This document shows, in pieces, positions 50,922 through 60,060 of a stretch of 64,000 nucleotides of DNA. The first letter of the stretch is position 1, and every line of letters begins with the position of its first letter. Both the position numbers and the translations under genes were made by a program. The notes under the pieces were generated by a model that was not told where the DNA came from, searched no databases, and was given only the letters and a program-made list of their open reading frames with translations. The DNA comes from Kitasatospora sp. NBC_00240 (GTDB lineage: Bacteria > Actinomycetota > Actinomycetes > Streptomycetales > Streptomycetaceae), in assembly GCF_026342405.1 (NCBI RefSeq), contig NZ_JAPEMU010000001.1, positions 6,820,001 to 6,884,000 on the forward strand, read 5' to 3'.

Positions 50922-53222
50922 ATGTCCATCGCCCGTCCGTTGAGCGCAGTCGCGCTGGCCGCAAGTCTTGCCGTCGGCCTGGCCTTCGCCGGGCCACCGC
51001 CCCGTGCCGAGGCGGCCACCGTTCTGCCGGTGGTCTCACCGACCCCGCAGTCCATCCAGGCCACCGGCTCCGATCTGGCGATTCCGGCCGAGGTCAAACT
51101 GCTCGCCCCGAGCGGGGCCGACCCGGCGGCGGTGGACGTGGTCACCGCTGCCCTGCGCTCCGCCGGGGCGAAGGTGACCACCGAAGCCACCCCGAGCAGC
51201 GCCGCCCTGACCGTCTCCGTCGGCGGACCGGCCGAGAACTCCTACAGCGCCGGACTCCTCACCGAGATCGGGGCCTCCGGTCCGTCCGGACTGGCGTCCG
51301 GCGGCTACCGGCTGGCGACCGGCACCGCCGGCATCGGCCAGGTCGCCGTACTGTCCGGCGTGGACGAGGCCGGGACCTTCTACGCCGCGCAGACCCTGCG
51401 CCAACTACTGACCGGGGCCGCCACCACGCACACCCTGCCCGGAGTGACCGTCCGCGACTGGCCCGGGTTCGCCCACCGCGGTGGCAAGGAGATCTTCCAC
51501 GGCACCCCCTGGTCCGCCGCGGACGAGGACGCCGAGGTGGACTTCCTCGCCGCCCACAAGATGAACGCCTTCTCCTTCATGCCCGCCAACGACCCGAGGA
51601 TCTCCGGCTCGACCTGGCGCGTCCTCTACCCGACCGCCGAGCTGCCCCACATCGCGGAAGTCGTGGCCCGGGGCCGGCGACAGCACGTGGACGTGATGTA
51701 CCGGATCAACCCCGAGGCCCCGCTGACCCCCTCCGCCGGAATCTGCCACGGCCTGCAGTCCGATCTGGACGCGCTCACCGACCGGCTCCAGCAGGTCTAC
51801 GACCAGGGCGTACGCACCTTCATCATCGGCTGGGACGACGTCAGCCAGACATTCACCTGCTCATCCGACAACGATGCCTTCGGCTCCGACGCCAGTCCGC
51901 TCGCCGCCGCGCAGGCCCACGTCCTCAACTACGTCCAGAAGAACTTCATCGCCACCCACAGCGGTGCCGACCTGATCACCATCCCCACCGGCTACTGGGG
52001 CACCGCCGCCAGCACCTACCGCACCCGCCTGAGCGCCCTGATCCCGTCCGGGACCACCGTCTACTGGACCGGCACCGACGTGGACTCCGGCACCATCACC
52101 ACCGCGCAGGCGACCACCGTGAAGGCCCAGTTCGGCGGACGTCCGCTGCTGATCTTCGACAACTACCCGGTCAACGACTACGTCACCGACCGGCTGCTGC
52201 TCGGCCCGCTGCAGGGCCGCAGCAAGGACCTCGACACCGCCACCGTCGGCTTGACGGCCAATCAGGCCATCCAGTACCAGGCCTCGTTGATCCCGCTGTA
52301 CACCATCGCCGACTACACCTGGAATCCCGCCGCCTACAGTGCCGGCGCCTCCTGGAACAACTCGCTGCTGGAGTTCGCGCACGGTGACACCCAGGCTTAC
52401 GGGGCGCTGCGGGTGTTCGCCGAGAACAACTACTCCTCCATCCTCACCACCACCGAGTCGCCGACCCTGACCGCCCTCGCGGCGACCTTCTGGTCGGACT
52501 ACTCCGCGGGCAGGAGCCTCACCAACTCCGGGCAGGCGCTGTACGACTGGTTCGGGCAGATGGCATCGGCGCAGTCGGTGCTCACGGCCAGGCTCGGCAA
52601 CGCCGAGTTCCTCAGCCAGGCAGAGCCCTGGCTGAACAAGCACACCCGCTACGGGCTGGCCGGGCAGACGGCCGTCCGGCTGGTGCAGGCGGCGGCGAGC
52701 GGTGACGGCAGCAAGGCCGCGAGCCTGCAGTCCATCCTCCGTACCCAGCGCACCGACATCGCGGCGATCCGCCAGAGGGTCGCCACCGGGGTGGCCGACA
52801 CCTTCCTGGCCAAGGCGTCCGCGGTTGCCGTCCCCGACCTGGCGCTGCGGGCGCCGATCACCGCCTCCAGCACCCTCAACAGCGCCCGCGCCCTCGCCTA
52901 CGCGGTGGACGGCGATTCCAGCACCCGCTGGACCAGCGCCTACGCCGACCCGCAGTGGTTGCGGATCGACCTCGGCACGGTCCGCCAGGTCACCGGCGTG
53001 CGGTTGAACTGGGAGGCGGCCTACGCCACGGCCTACCAGGTCCAGGTGTCCACCGACGGCACCACCTGGACCACTCTGTGGTCCACCACGGCCGGCACCG
53101 GCGGGGTGGTCGACCTGACCGGGCTCAACGGGAGCGGACGCTACGTCCGGCTCTCCTTCACCAAGCGGGTCAACAACGCCTGGGGGTACTCGCTCTGGGA
53201 CGTCAACGTCTACGGCCGCTGA
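50922..53222 (+). CDS. Secreted GH84 beta-N-acetylglucosaminidase/hyaluronidase with F5/8C domain
   Basis: 766 residues from the ATG at 50922. Sec signal peptide (SAVALAASLAVGLAFAGPPP). Residues ~40-170 form the GH20b-like N-terminal domain. The GH84 barrel follows, with HRGGKEIFHGTPWS and the catalytic Asp pair in FIIGWDDVSQTF (about residue 308). A helical region comes next, and then a C-terminal F5/8 type C (CBM32) domain (ITASSTLNSARALAYAVDGD, RWTSAYADPQWLRIDLG). Enzymes of this type remove GlcNAc from glycoproteins, hyaluronan or chitin-like glycans outside the cell, feeding the amino-sugar pathway next door. Confidence 0.88.
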   Translation: MSIARPLSAVALAASLAVGLAFAGPPPRAEAATVLPVVSPTPQSIQATGSDLAIPAEVKLLAPSGADPAAVDVVTAALRSAGAKVTTEATPSSAALTVSVGGPAENSYSAGLLTEIGASGPSGLASGGYRLATGTAGIGQVAVLSGVDEAGTFYAAQTLRQLLTGAATTHTLPGVTVRDWPGFAHRGGKEIFHGTPWSAADEDAEVDFLAAHKMNAFSFMPANDPRISGSTWRVLYPTAELPHIAEVVARGRRQHVDVMYRINPEAPLTPSAGICHGLQSDLDALTDRLQQVYDQGVRTFIIGWDDVSQTFTCSSDNDAFGSDASPLAAAQAHVLNYVQKNFIATHSGADLITIPTGYWGTAASTYRTRLSALIPSGTTVYWTGTDVDSGTITTAQATTVKAQFGGRPLLIFDNYPVNDYVTDRLLLGPLQGRSKDLDTATVGLTANQAIQYQASLIPLYTIADYTWNPAAYSAGASWNNSLLEFAHGDTQAYGALRVFAENNYSSILTTTESPTLTALAATFWSDYSAGRSLTNSGQALYDWFGQMASAQSVLTARLGNAEFLSQAEPWLNKHTRYGLAGQTAVRLVQAAASGDGSKAASLQSILRTQRTDIAAIRQRVATGVADTFLAKASAVAVPDLALRAPITASSTLNSARALAYAVDGDSSTRWTSAYADPQWLRIDLGTVRQVTGVRLNWEAAYATAYQVQVSTDGTTWTTLWSTTAGTGGVVDLTGLNGSGRYVRLSFTKRVNNAWGYSLWDVNVYGR

Positions 53223-53302
53223 ACCGCCACCGACCCAGGACGACATCACGCGTCCGAGCTCAGGAGCTTCCCGCTACCGCACGTCACGAGAGGTGACCCG
53301 CG

Positions 53303-54895
53303 ATGGAACACCCCCGACACCATCCCAGCACGCCGACCCGGCGGAGCGTCCTGACCGGAGGGGTGGCACTCGCCGCCGTCGCACTGAGCGGCTACTCCGC
53401 GCTCGAACTCGCGCCACCGGCCGCGGCTGCCACCCCACCGCCGCCGAGCGATCCGGACTTCCCGGCCGCCGTCCAGCCGGTCGACCTGAGCGTCGACGCC
53501 TTCGGCATCGACAACTGGTACGTGTGGTGCGGCACGCCCGCCTACCACCAGGGCCGCTACTACAAGTTCTACTCCCGCTGGCCCACCGGCTCCACCGGAC
53601 GCGGCAGCGACCCCTCGGAGAGCATCTTCTACGGCTTCAGCGGCTGGATGAAGTACTCCGAGATAGCCCTGGCCGTGGCCGACCACCCGCATGGGCCCTA
53701 CACCCACGTCAGAACGATCCTCTCCAGCACCGACGACCCCAACCGGTGGGACCAGTACAACGCGCACAACCCGCACGTCCGCGAGTTCGACGGCAAGTGG
53801 TACCTCTACTACATCGCCACCAGGCCGACCACCGGCCGGAGCACCATGTGGCTGAACTACCACAAGGGACAACGGATCGGCGTGGTCGTCGCCGACACCT
53901 TCGACGACCTCGCCAACGGACGAGGACGTCGAAGCGCCAACCCGATCGCCGGACCCGACTACGTCAGCACCTTCCAGATGGCGGTCAACCCGTCGGTCGA
54001 CCGGACACCCGCAGGCACCTTCCTGATGACCTACAAGTGCTGGGACAGCCAGAGCCGTTACATCACGGTCGTCGGCACATCCGACTCGCCGGAAGGACCG
54101 TTCACCTACGCCGCGAAGGCACTGGCCACCACGACGACTCAAGCCGAGGACCCGTACCTCTGGTACGACCACCAGCGCGCGCGTCACTACGCCGTCGTCA
54201 AGGACTTCTACAGTGGCGCCGACCGCACCAACGCCCTGACCCCGCAGTACGGTGCCCTCGCCCTGGTCACCTCGCGGGACGGCATCGTGTGGGACCGGTC
54301 GGACCACCCACTGGTATCGCTCAAACAGTTGAAGCTGACGGACGGATCGACTCTCGCACTCGCCAACCTCGAACGACCCCAACTGCTCTTCGACCGCGAC
54401 ACCGACACGCCGATCGCCCTGTTCTGCGCCATGCGCGTCGGCTCCTCCGGCGTCAGCAAGAACGTGTCGGTACCGCTCGCCTTCGCCCCCGTGGACCTCG
54501 CCCTCGGGAAGGCGGCGACGGCGTCGAGCACGGCGCTCACGACCGGCCGCGAACCTTCTCTCGCGGTGGACGGCTCCACGACGACCCGCTGGGCCAGCAA
54601 GTACGCCGACCCGCAGTGGATTCAGGTCGACCTCGGAGCCGTGTGGCGGGTCACCCGGGTCGACCTGCACTGGGAAGCCGCCTACGGCAGGCAGTACCGC
54701 ATCCAGGTATCGAGCAATGCCACCACCTGGACCGATGTCTACACCACGACGACCGGGCAAGGCGGCCTGGAGACGCTGACCGGCCTCAGCGGCGTCGGAC
54801 GTTACATCCGAATGCTCGGAGAGAAACGCGGCACCGGCTACGGCTACTCGCTCTGGCGGTTGAGCGTCTACGGCTCGGCGGACCTCACCCCCTGA
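53303..54895 (+). CDS. Tat-secreted GH43-like beta-propeller protein with F5/8C domain
   Basis: 530 residues from the ATG at 53303. A twin-arginine signal (TRRSVLTGGVALAAVAL) starts the protein. Residues ~60-400 resemble the five-bladed propeller of GH43/GH32/GH117-type enzymes: WYVWCGTPAYHQGRYYKFYS, NPHVREFDGKWYLYYIA, then EDPYLWYDHQRARHYAVV. The C-terminal ~130 residues are an F5/8 type C domain closely similar to that of the upstream GH84 protein (TRWASKYADPQWIQVDLG), a sign of domain sharing. It probably trims a glycan together with the GH84 enzyme. The exact GH family is uncertain. Confidence 0.75.
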   Translation: MEHPRHHPSTPTRRSVLTGGVALAAVALSGYSALELAPPAAAATPPPPSDPDFPAAVQPVDLSVDAFGIDNWYVWCGTPAYHQGRYYKFYSRWPTGSTGRGSDPSESIFYGFSGWMKYSEIALAVADHPHGPYTHVRTILSSTDDPNRWDQYNAHNPHVREFDGKWYLYYIATRPTTGRSTMWLNYHKGQRIGVVVADTFDDLANGRGRRSANPIAGPDYVSTFQMAVNPSVDRTPAGTFLMTYKCWDSQSRYITVVGTSDSPEGPFTYAAKALATTTTQAEDPYLWYDHQRARHYAVVKDFYSGADRTNALTPQYGALALVTSRDGIVWDRSDHPLVSLKQLKLTDGSTLALANLERPQLLFDRDTDTPIALFCAMRVGSSGVSKNVSVPLAFAPVDLALGKAATASSTALTTGREPSLAVDGSTTTRWASKYADPQWIQVDLGAVWRVTRVDLHWEAAYGRQYRIQVSSNATTWTDVYTTTTGQGGLETLTGLSGVGRYIRMLGEKRGTGYGYSLWRLSVYGSADLTP

Positions 54896-54910
54896 GGGCA
54901 AAACGGTGAG

Positions 54911-54951
54911 CCTGCGGCGCGACGACGGAAACCGTTGTCGCGCCGCAGGCC
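54911..54951. terminator. Hairpin terminator between convergent genes
   Basis: 19-bp stem with one G-T wobble (54911-54929 with 54933-54951) and loop AAA, 15 bp after the propeller-protein stop and before the convergent glnA. Confidence 0.8.
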
Positions 54952-55007
54952 GGCTGTGTCAGGGTCCCTAGGAGGGCCTCCTGGTCAGGTGGCCCTTGGA
55001 GGCCGAT

Positions 55008-56420
55008 TCAGAGGTCGTAGTACAGCTCGAACTCGTGCGGGTGCGGACGCAGCGCGATCGGGGCGATCTCGTTGGTGCGCTTGAAGTCGATCCAGGTCTC
55101 GATCAGGTCGGGCGTGAACACGCCGCCGGCGAGCAGGTACTCGTGGTCGGCCTCCAGGGCCTCCAGCACGGCCGGCAGCGAGGCCGGGACCTGGGGGACG
55201 GACGCGTGCTCGTCGGGGGCGAGCTCGTACAGGTCCTTGTCGACCGGCTCCAGCGGCTCGATCTTGTTCTTGATGCCGTCCAGGCCCGCCATCAGCATCG
55301 CGGCGAAGGCGAGGTACGGGTTGGAGGATGGGTCGGGCGCGCGGAACTCGATGCGCTTGGCCTTGGCGTTCGAGCCGGTGATCGGGATGCGGATCGCGGC
55401 CGATCGGTTGCGCTGCGAGTACACCAGGTTGACCGGGGCCTCGAAGCCGGGGACCAGGCGGTGGTACGAGTTCACCGAGGGGTTGGTGAAGGCGAGCAGC
55501 GACGGGGCGTGCTTGAGCAGGCCGCCGATGTAGTAGCGCGCGGTGTCGGAGAGACCGGCGTAGCCCTGCTCGTCGTAGAACAACGGGGAGCCCTGGGTCC
55601 ACAGCGACTGGTGGACGTGCATGCCCGAGCCGTTGTCGCCGAAGATCGGCTTCGGCATGAAGGTGGCGGTCTTGCCGTTGCGCCACGCGACGTTCTTGAT
55701 GATGTACTTGAACAGCATCAGGTCGTCGGCGGCGTGCAGCAGGGTGTTGAACTTGTAGTTGATCTCGGCCTGTCCGGCGGTGCCGACCTCGTGGTGCTGG
55801 CGCTCGACCTCGAGGCCGGCGGCCGCGAGCTCCAGCGACATCTCGGCGCGCAGGTCGGCGAAGTGGTCGACCGGGGGGATGGGGAAGTACCCGCCCTTGT
55901 ACTTGACCTTGTAGCCGCGCGCGTCACCCTCGGCGGAGCCGCTGTTCCAGGCGCCGGCCTCGGAGTCGATGTGGTAGTACGAGGCGTTCGCGCTGGTCTC
56001 GAAGCGCACCGAGTCGAAGACGTAGAACTCGGCCTCGGGACCGAAGAACGCGGTGTCGGCGATGCCGGAGGAGGCCAGGTAGGCCTCGGCCTTCTTGGCG
56101 ACGTTGCGCGGGTCGCGGCTGTACGCCTCACCCGTGATCGGGTCCTGGATGAAGAAGTTGATGTTGAGGTGCTTCTCCTTGCGGAACGGGTCCAGGCGGG
56201 CCGTGGCAAGGTCGGGGACGAGAGCCATGTCCGACTCGTGAATGGCCTGGAACCCGCGGATCGACGAGCCGTCGAACATCAGGGTCTCGGCCGGGTCGAA
56301 CGTCGCCGCAGGCACCGCGAAGTGCTGCATGACGCCTGGCAGGTCGCAGAACCGGACGTCGATGAACTTCACATCGTTGTCCGCGATGTACTGCTTGACC
56401 TCGGCGGCGTTGTTGAACAT
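55008..56420 (-). CDS. glnA: Glutamine synthetase type I
   Basis: 470 residues from the ATG at 56420. GSI-beta landmarks: FDGSSIRGF (N-terminal active site), FGPEAEFYVFD (metal-binding Glu), NGSGMHVHQS, NRSAAIRIP (NRSA loop), and the adenylylation loop DKDLYELAPDE with its Tyr. It makes glutamine from glutamate, ammonia and ATP, and adenylylation by GlnE is expected. A GlnR box lies upstream of the promoter. This is the main housekeeping copy, corresponding by memory to S. coelicolor SCO2198. Confidence 0.97.
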   Translation of the reverse strand: MFNNAAEVKQYIADNDVKFIDVRFCDLPGVMQHFAVPAATFDPAETLMFDGSSIRGFQAIHESDMALVPDLATARLDPFRKEKHLNINFFIQDPITGEAYSRDPRNVAKKAEAYLASSGIADTAFFGPEAEFYVFDSVRFETSANASYYHIDSEAGAWNSGSAEGDARGYKVKYKGGYFPIPPVDHFADLRAEMSLELAAAGLEVERQHHEVGTAGQAEINYKFNTLLHAADDLMLFKYIIKNVAWRNGKTATFMPKPIFGDNGSGMHVHQSLWTQGSPLFYDEQGYAGLSDTARYYIGGLLKHAPSLLAFTNPSVNSYHRLVPGFEAPVNLVYSQRNRSAAIRIPITGSNAKAKRIEFRAPDPSSNPYLAFAAMLMAGLDGIKNKIEPLEPVDKDLYELAPDEHASVPQVPASLPAVLEALEADHEYLLAGGVFTPDLIETWIDFKRTNEIAPIALRPHPHEFELYYDL

Positions 56421-56612
56421 CCATCTGGCCTTTCCGAAAGGGGACCACCGGCTTCAGCTGGTGGGGAGTTTCGTCCTTGGATCGTAAGGGCGCAGGACCG
56501 GAGATCGCTGCGCCGCGTCGATGGCGCGCCGGGCCGTCGGCGGAGCCGTTTCCCGGGGCGATGTTCGAGTGCCCTCCTCCGTGCCGACTGCGCCTCACCC
56601 TAGGAATGGCCC

Positions 56613-56650
56613 GTTTCCCGTTGGTGACTTCTATGTTTCCTAAATGTTAA
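56613..56650 (-). promoter_or_regulatory. GlnR box of glnA
   Basis: On the minus strand the order is TTAAC-n6-GAAAC-n6-GTCAC-n6-GAAAC, that is two adjacent a/b site pairs of the GTnAC-n6-GAAAC consensus with exact 6-bp spacers. A -10-like TAGGGT follows at 56597-56602. This is the known arrangement for nitrogen-responsive activation of glnA by GlnR in streptomycetes. Confidence 0.88.
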
Positions 56651-56833
56651 CCACCCCGGTGGGACGGGCCGCAAAGTCGTACGGTTCCGGGCAAATCGTC
56701 GTGCCTCGAATCGGGATCCGACCGCAGTGGTCTGGACCACTTGGGAGGGCTGTCGGAGGGCCGTGGAAGCCCCTTGCGACCCGCCGGGGGAGGCGGTGGC
56801 GGGGCGCCGCGGCGGCCCGGTTAGTGTGGATTC

Positions 56834-57301
56834 GTGGACACCAGAGAAGCGTTGGGATCGTGGATCGACGGCCCGAAGGCGGCCGCCGAGAAGATGGGCG
56901 CCGACTTCGGGTACCGCGGCGAGCGCCTCGGCCTGCCCAGGGAGGGTTCCGGCTCGCTCGCCGGCCCCGGCCGCCGGATCGGCGCGCTCTTCGTCGACGG
57001 CTGGCTGGTGGCGCTGATCGCCTACGGCCTCGTCTCGGGCGGCGTGCCGGGCAAGGCCAACCTCTGGACCACCCCGATCTTCTTCCTGGTGGCCGTCCTG
57101 CTGCTCGCCACCACCGGCAGCACGATGGGCAAGCGGCTGTTCGGTCTGCGGGTGATCCGCCTGGACGGGCGGCGGGCCGGCATCCCGCAGGTGATGCTGC
57201 GTACCCTGCTGCTCTGCCTGGTGGTGCCGGCGCTGGTCTGGGACCGCGACACCCGCGGTCTGCACGACAAGGCCGTCGGTACGGTCGAGGTCCGGATCTG
57301 A
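56834..57301 (+). CDS. RDD family membrane protein
   Basis: 155 residues from the GTG at 56834. The RDD signature is present: PGRRIGALFVDGWLVALIAY (R and D in TM1), then STMGKRLFGLRVIRLDG and DRDTRGLHDKAVGT. Two or three membrane spans. RDD proteins are small membrane proteins of uncertain role, sometimes proposed as ion exchangers. Divergent from glnA, as in other streptomycetes. Confidence 0.9.
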   Translation: MDTREALGSWIDGPKAAAEKMGADFGYRGERLGLPREGSGSLAGPGRRIGALFVDGWLVALIAYGLVSGGVPGKANLWTTPIFFLVAVLLLATTGSTMGKRLFGLRVIRLDGRRAGIPQVMLRTLLLCLVVPALVWDRDTRGLHDKAVGTVEVRI

Positions 57302-57587
57302 CCTGCGGCCGCCGGCTTCACCGTTCGCCCTGACCTCTCACGGACGGCCCTGCCGGACGCCTCAGGGGGTCCCGGCCGGGGTCGCTCCGCGCCCCCGGGG
57401 CGCCGGGCGGCGACCCGGTCGGAACCGGTCGCGGGGCGGGCAGGAGCGAGCAGGAACGGTCCGGCCCGGGAGCGCCTCCGCCGGGCCCGGCCCGATCAGG
57501 ACCGGTCCGGCCGCGCGCCGAGATGGACGTCGAACGGTGCCGGATCGCACCGAACGTCGAACGGCCCCGGACCGAAACGGATGTCAA

Positions 57588-57622
57588 ACGGCCCCGCCGC
57601 GAAGTGTTCGCGGCGGGGCCGT
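57588..57622. terminator. Hairpin terminator between convergent genes
   Basis: Perfect 16-bp stem (57588-57603 with 57607-57622), loop GTG, between the RDD gene and the convergent DUF4191 gene. The rest of the gap 57302-57644 has GC-rich repeats of GGCCCCGG/ACCG type but no gene. Confidence 0.8.
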
Positions 57623-57644
57623 GTCGTGTTCGAGCGAGGAGCGG

Positions 57645-58334
57645 TCAGCGGGACTGGCCGCCCTTGGGCATCCGGGCGCCCTTGGGCATCGGGCCCTTGG
57701 GGATCGGCGCCTTGGAGAGCAGGTCTCCCAGGGCGCGCAGCCGGTCGTTGGTCTCGGTGACCTTGCCGGGGGTGATCGCGCGGGGCAGGCGCATCAGGTG
57801 GACCTGCAACTTCTTCAGCGGGATCTCACCCTCCCCGGTGCCCACCACGATGTCGTGGACCGGGATGTCGCCGACGACGCGGGCCATCTTCTTCTTCTCG
57901 GAGGCCAGCAGCTGGCGGACCCGGTTCGGGTTGCCCTCGCCGATCAGCGCGATGCCCGGCCGGCCGACCGCCCGGTAGACCGCGTCCTGGTTGCGGGTGA
58001 CCGCGACCGGGGTCGGGTTGGCGCTCCAGCCGCGCTTGATGTTGTTCAGCACGGCCGCCACGGCGCCCGGCTGTCCCTCCATCTGCCCGAAGGCGGCACG
58101 CTCGGCCCGGCGCCCGAAGACGATCGCCATGGCCAGGAAGGCCACGATGAAGCCCAGGATGCCCAGGTAGATCGGGTGATCGATCGCAAAGCCGATGGCG
58201 AGAAACACGCCGAAGGTCAGCAGGCCGACGCCGGCGATGATCAGGCCGATCTTGGTGTCGACCTTCTTGGTCATTTGGTATGCCAGACGGATCTGCTTGA
58301 GTCGCCCGGGGTTCTCGGATGTTTCCCTCGCCAT
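57645..58334 (-). CDS. DUF4191 family membrane protein
   Basis: 229 residues from the ATG at 58334; an ATG nine bases upstream is also possible. The N-terminus is cytoplasmic (NPGRLKQIRLAYQMTKKVD). Two membrane spans follow (IGLIIAGVGLLTFGVFLAIG; LGILGFIVAFLAMAIVFG), and then a soluble domain with FGQMEGQPGAVAAVLNN and GEGNPNRVRQLLASEKKK. This is the conserved actinobacterial DUF4191 protein found next to lipA. Function unknown. Confidence 0.9.
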   Translation of the reverse strand: MARETSENPGRLKQIRLAYQMTKKVDTKIGLIIAGVGLLTFGVFLAIGFAIDHPIYLGILGFIVAFLAMAIVFGRRAERAAFGQMEGQPGAVAAVLNNIKRGWSANPTPVAVTRNQDAVYRAVGRPGIALIGEGNPNRVRQLLASEKKKMARVVGDIPVHDIVVGTGEGEIPLKKLQVHLMRLPRAITPGKVTETNDRLRALGDLLSKAPIPKGPMPKGARMPKGGQSR

Positions 58335-58439
58335 AACGCTCATGGTACGTGCCGGGAGCGCGGGATATCCAAGCACGGTGCCGGATCGCACCGAACCGTG
58401 ATCCGGGCGGCCCGGCCCGGGCGGCCCGGCGGTCCGGTC

Positions 58440-58628
58440 TCAGCGCCGGACGGCCTCCGTCGCGGGGCCGGTCACGGCCGCGCCCAGCGCCCGGTCCTCG
58501 GCGTGTCGGCGGTTCTCGCAGACCGCCGCCCAGGCGTTCTGCCGTGCCTGCCGCTGGCCGCTCGCCAGCAGCACGCTCTCGGCCAGCCGCAGCGCGCTGC
58601 CGCCGACCGATCGGATCCTTACCTGCAT
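58440..58628 (-). CDS. Small conserved protein
   Basis: 62 residues from the ATG at 58628, behind a GAGGGGAG ribosome site. The sequence (VRIRSVGGSALRLAESVLLA, then NAWAAVCENRR) is helical and basic, with no named domain. A small gene at this place between DUF4191 and lipA is usual in streptomycetes, as I recall, which supports it as real. Confidence 0.65.
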   Translation of the reverse strand: MQVRIRSVGGSALRLAESVLLASGQRQARQNAWAAVCENRRHAEDRALGAAVTGPATEAVRR

Positions 58629-58815
58629 TCCGAACAGCTCCCCTCGGTGTCGAGAAGGTCCTGACCTTCACATGGTCACCACTTGGTGTTACCAGTCGGT
58701 GACCAGGTCGTCAAAGCCTGATGAAAGCCGGACGCCCCTTTGGCGGAACCGAACGCCTCCGAACGGAGCCGGGTGGGCGAACGGGCCCGGAACGACAACG
58801 GGCAGGCCAAAACGA

Positions 58816-58855
58816 CGGAGGGAGGGGCGGGGCCGAAGCCCCGCCCCTCCCTCCG
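58816..58855 (-). terminator. Hairpin terminator after lipA
   Basis: Perfect 18-bp GC-rich stem (58816-58833 with 58838-58855), loop CGAA, about 105 bp downstream of the lipA stop on the minus strand. The gap 58629-58960 has no other feature. Confidence 0.8.
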
Positions 58856-58960
58856 ACACGGATCGCCGTCCGCCGCCGCGGCGGCCGGTGAGGCGAACCT
58901 CACGCCCGGCCTCGCGCGGCGCGGTTCATTCCACTCCCGCGCGGCCGCCCGGGGCAGGCC

Positions 58961-59914
58961 TCAGACCGCCGTCTTCTCGCGGTGCTCCAGCGCCTGCCGG
59001 TACAGCCGGCCGGCCCGGTACGAGGAACGCACCAGTGGTCCGGACAGCACGCCCGCGAAGCCGAGCTCCTCGGCCTCCTGCTGCAGCTCCACGAACTCGT
59101 GCGGCTTCACCCAGCGCTCGACGGGGTGGTGGCGCACCGACGGGCGCAGGTACTGGGTGATGGTGATCAGCTCGCAGCCGGCGTTCACCAGGTCGGCCAG
59201 CGCCTGGCTGACCTCCTCGCGGGTCTCGCCCATGCCGAGGATCAGGTTGGACTTGGTCACCAGCCCGGCGGCGCGCGCCTGGGTGATGACGTCCAGCGAG
59301 CGCTCGTAGCGGAACGCCGGGCGGATCCGCTTGAAGATCCGGGGCACCGTCTCGACGTTGTGCGCCAGCACCTGGGGCCGCGAGGAGAAGACCTCGGCCA
59401 GCTGCTCGGGCACCGCGTTGAAGTCGGGGATCAGCAGCTCGACGCCCGTCCGCCCGCCCTCGCGGCCGGCCGTCTGCGCGTGCACCTGGCGCACCGTCTC
59501 GGCGTACAGCCAGGCCCCGCCGTCGGGCAGGTCGTCGCGGGCGACACCGGTGATGGTGGCGTAGTTCAGGTCCATCGTGACGATGGACTCGGCGACCCGG
59601 CGCGGCTCGTCGCGGTCGAAGTCGGCGGGCTTGCCGGTGTCGATCTGGCAGAAGTCGCAGCGGCGGGTGCACTGGTCACCGCCGATGAGGAAGGTCGCCT
59701 CGCGGTCCTCCCAGCATTCGAAGATGTTGGGACAGCCGGCCTCCTGGCAGACCGTGTGCAGTCCCTCCTTCTTCACGAGCGACTGGAGCGCGGTGTACTC
59801 CGGGCCCATCTTCGCCCGGGTCTTGATCCACTCAGGCTTCCGCTCGATGGGGGTCTCGCTGTTGCGGACCTCCAGGCGCAGCAGCTTCCTGCCGTCGGGT
59901 GCGACAGCGGACAC
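58961..59914 (-). CDS. lipA: Lipoyl synthase
   Basis: 317 residues from the GTG at 59914. Both iron-sulfur motifs are intact: the auxiliary cluster CQEAGCPNIFEC and the radical-SAM CTRRCDFC. NLILGMGETREEV and the C-terminal VRSSYRAG with its Ser ligand complete the family pattern. It inserts two sulfurs into protein-bound octanoate to make lipoate for 2-oxoacid dehydrogenases and the glycine cleavage system. Downstream of lipB on the same strand. Confidence 0.97.
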   Translation of the reverse strand: MSAVAPDGRKLLRLEVRNSETPIERKPEWIKTRAKMGPEYTALQSLVKKEGLHTVCQEAGCPNIFECWEDREATFLIGGDQCTRRCDFCQIDTGKPADFDRDEPRRVAESIVTMDLNYATITGVARDDLPDGGAWLYAETVRQVHAQTAGREGGRTGVELLIPDFNAVPEQLAEVFSSRPQVLAHNVETVPRIFKRIRPAFRYERSLDVITQARAAGLVTKSNLILGMGETREEVSQALADLVNAGCELITITQYLRPSVRHHPVERWVKPHEFVELQQEAEELGFAGVLSGPLVRSSYRAGRLYRQALEHREKTAV

Positions 59915-59987
59915 GTGCGACTCCTAAGAACTAGACGGGGTACCCCCAGGGTACGCCTGTGCTTGTACGGCCATCCACGGGCCCGGC

Positions 59988-60011
59988 CCCGGGAATCGCA
60001 GGATTCCCGGG
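59988..60011 (-). terminator. Hairpin between lipB and lipA
   Basis: Perfect 10-bp stem (59988-59997 with 60002-60011), loop GCAG, in the 146-bp lipB-lipA gap; it may attenuate read-through from lipB. Confidence 0.55.
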
Positions 60012-60060
60012 CTCGCGGGCTGTGCCGTCCGGGCAACATCCGCCGCCCGGCCGGGATTCC

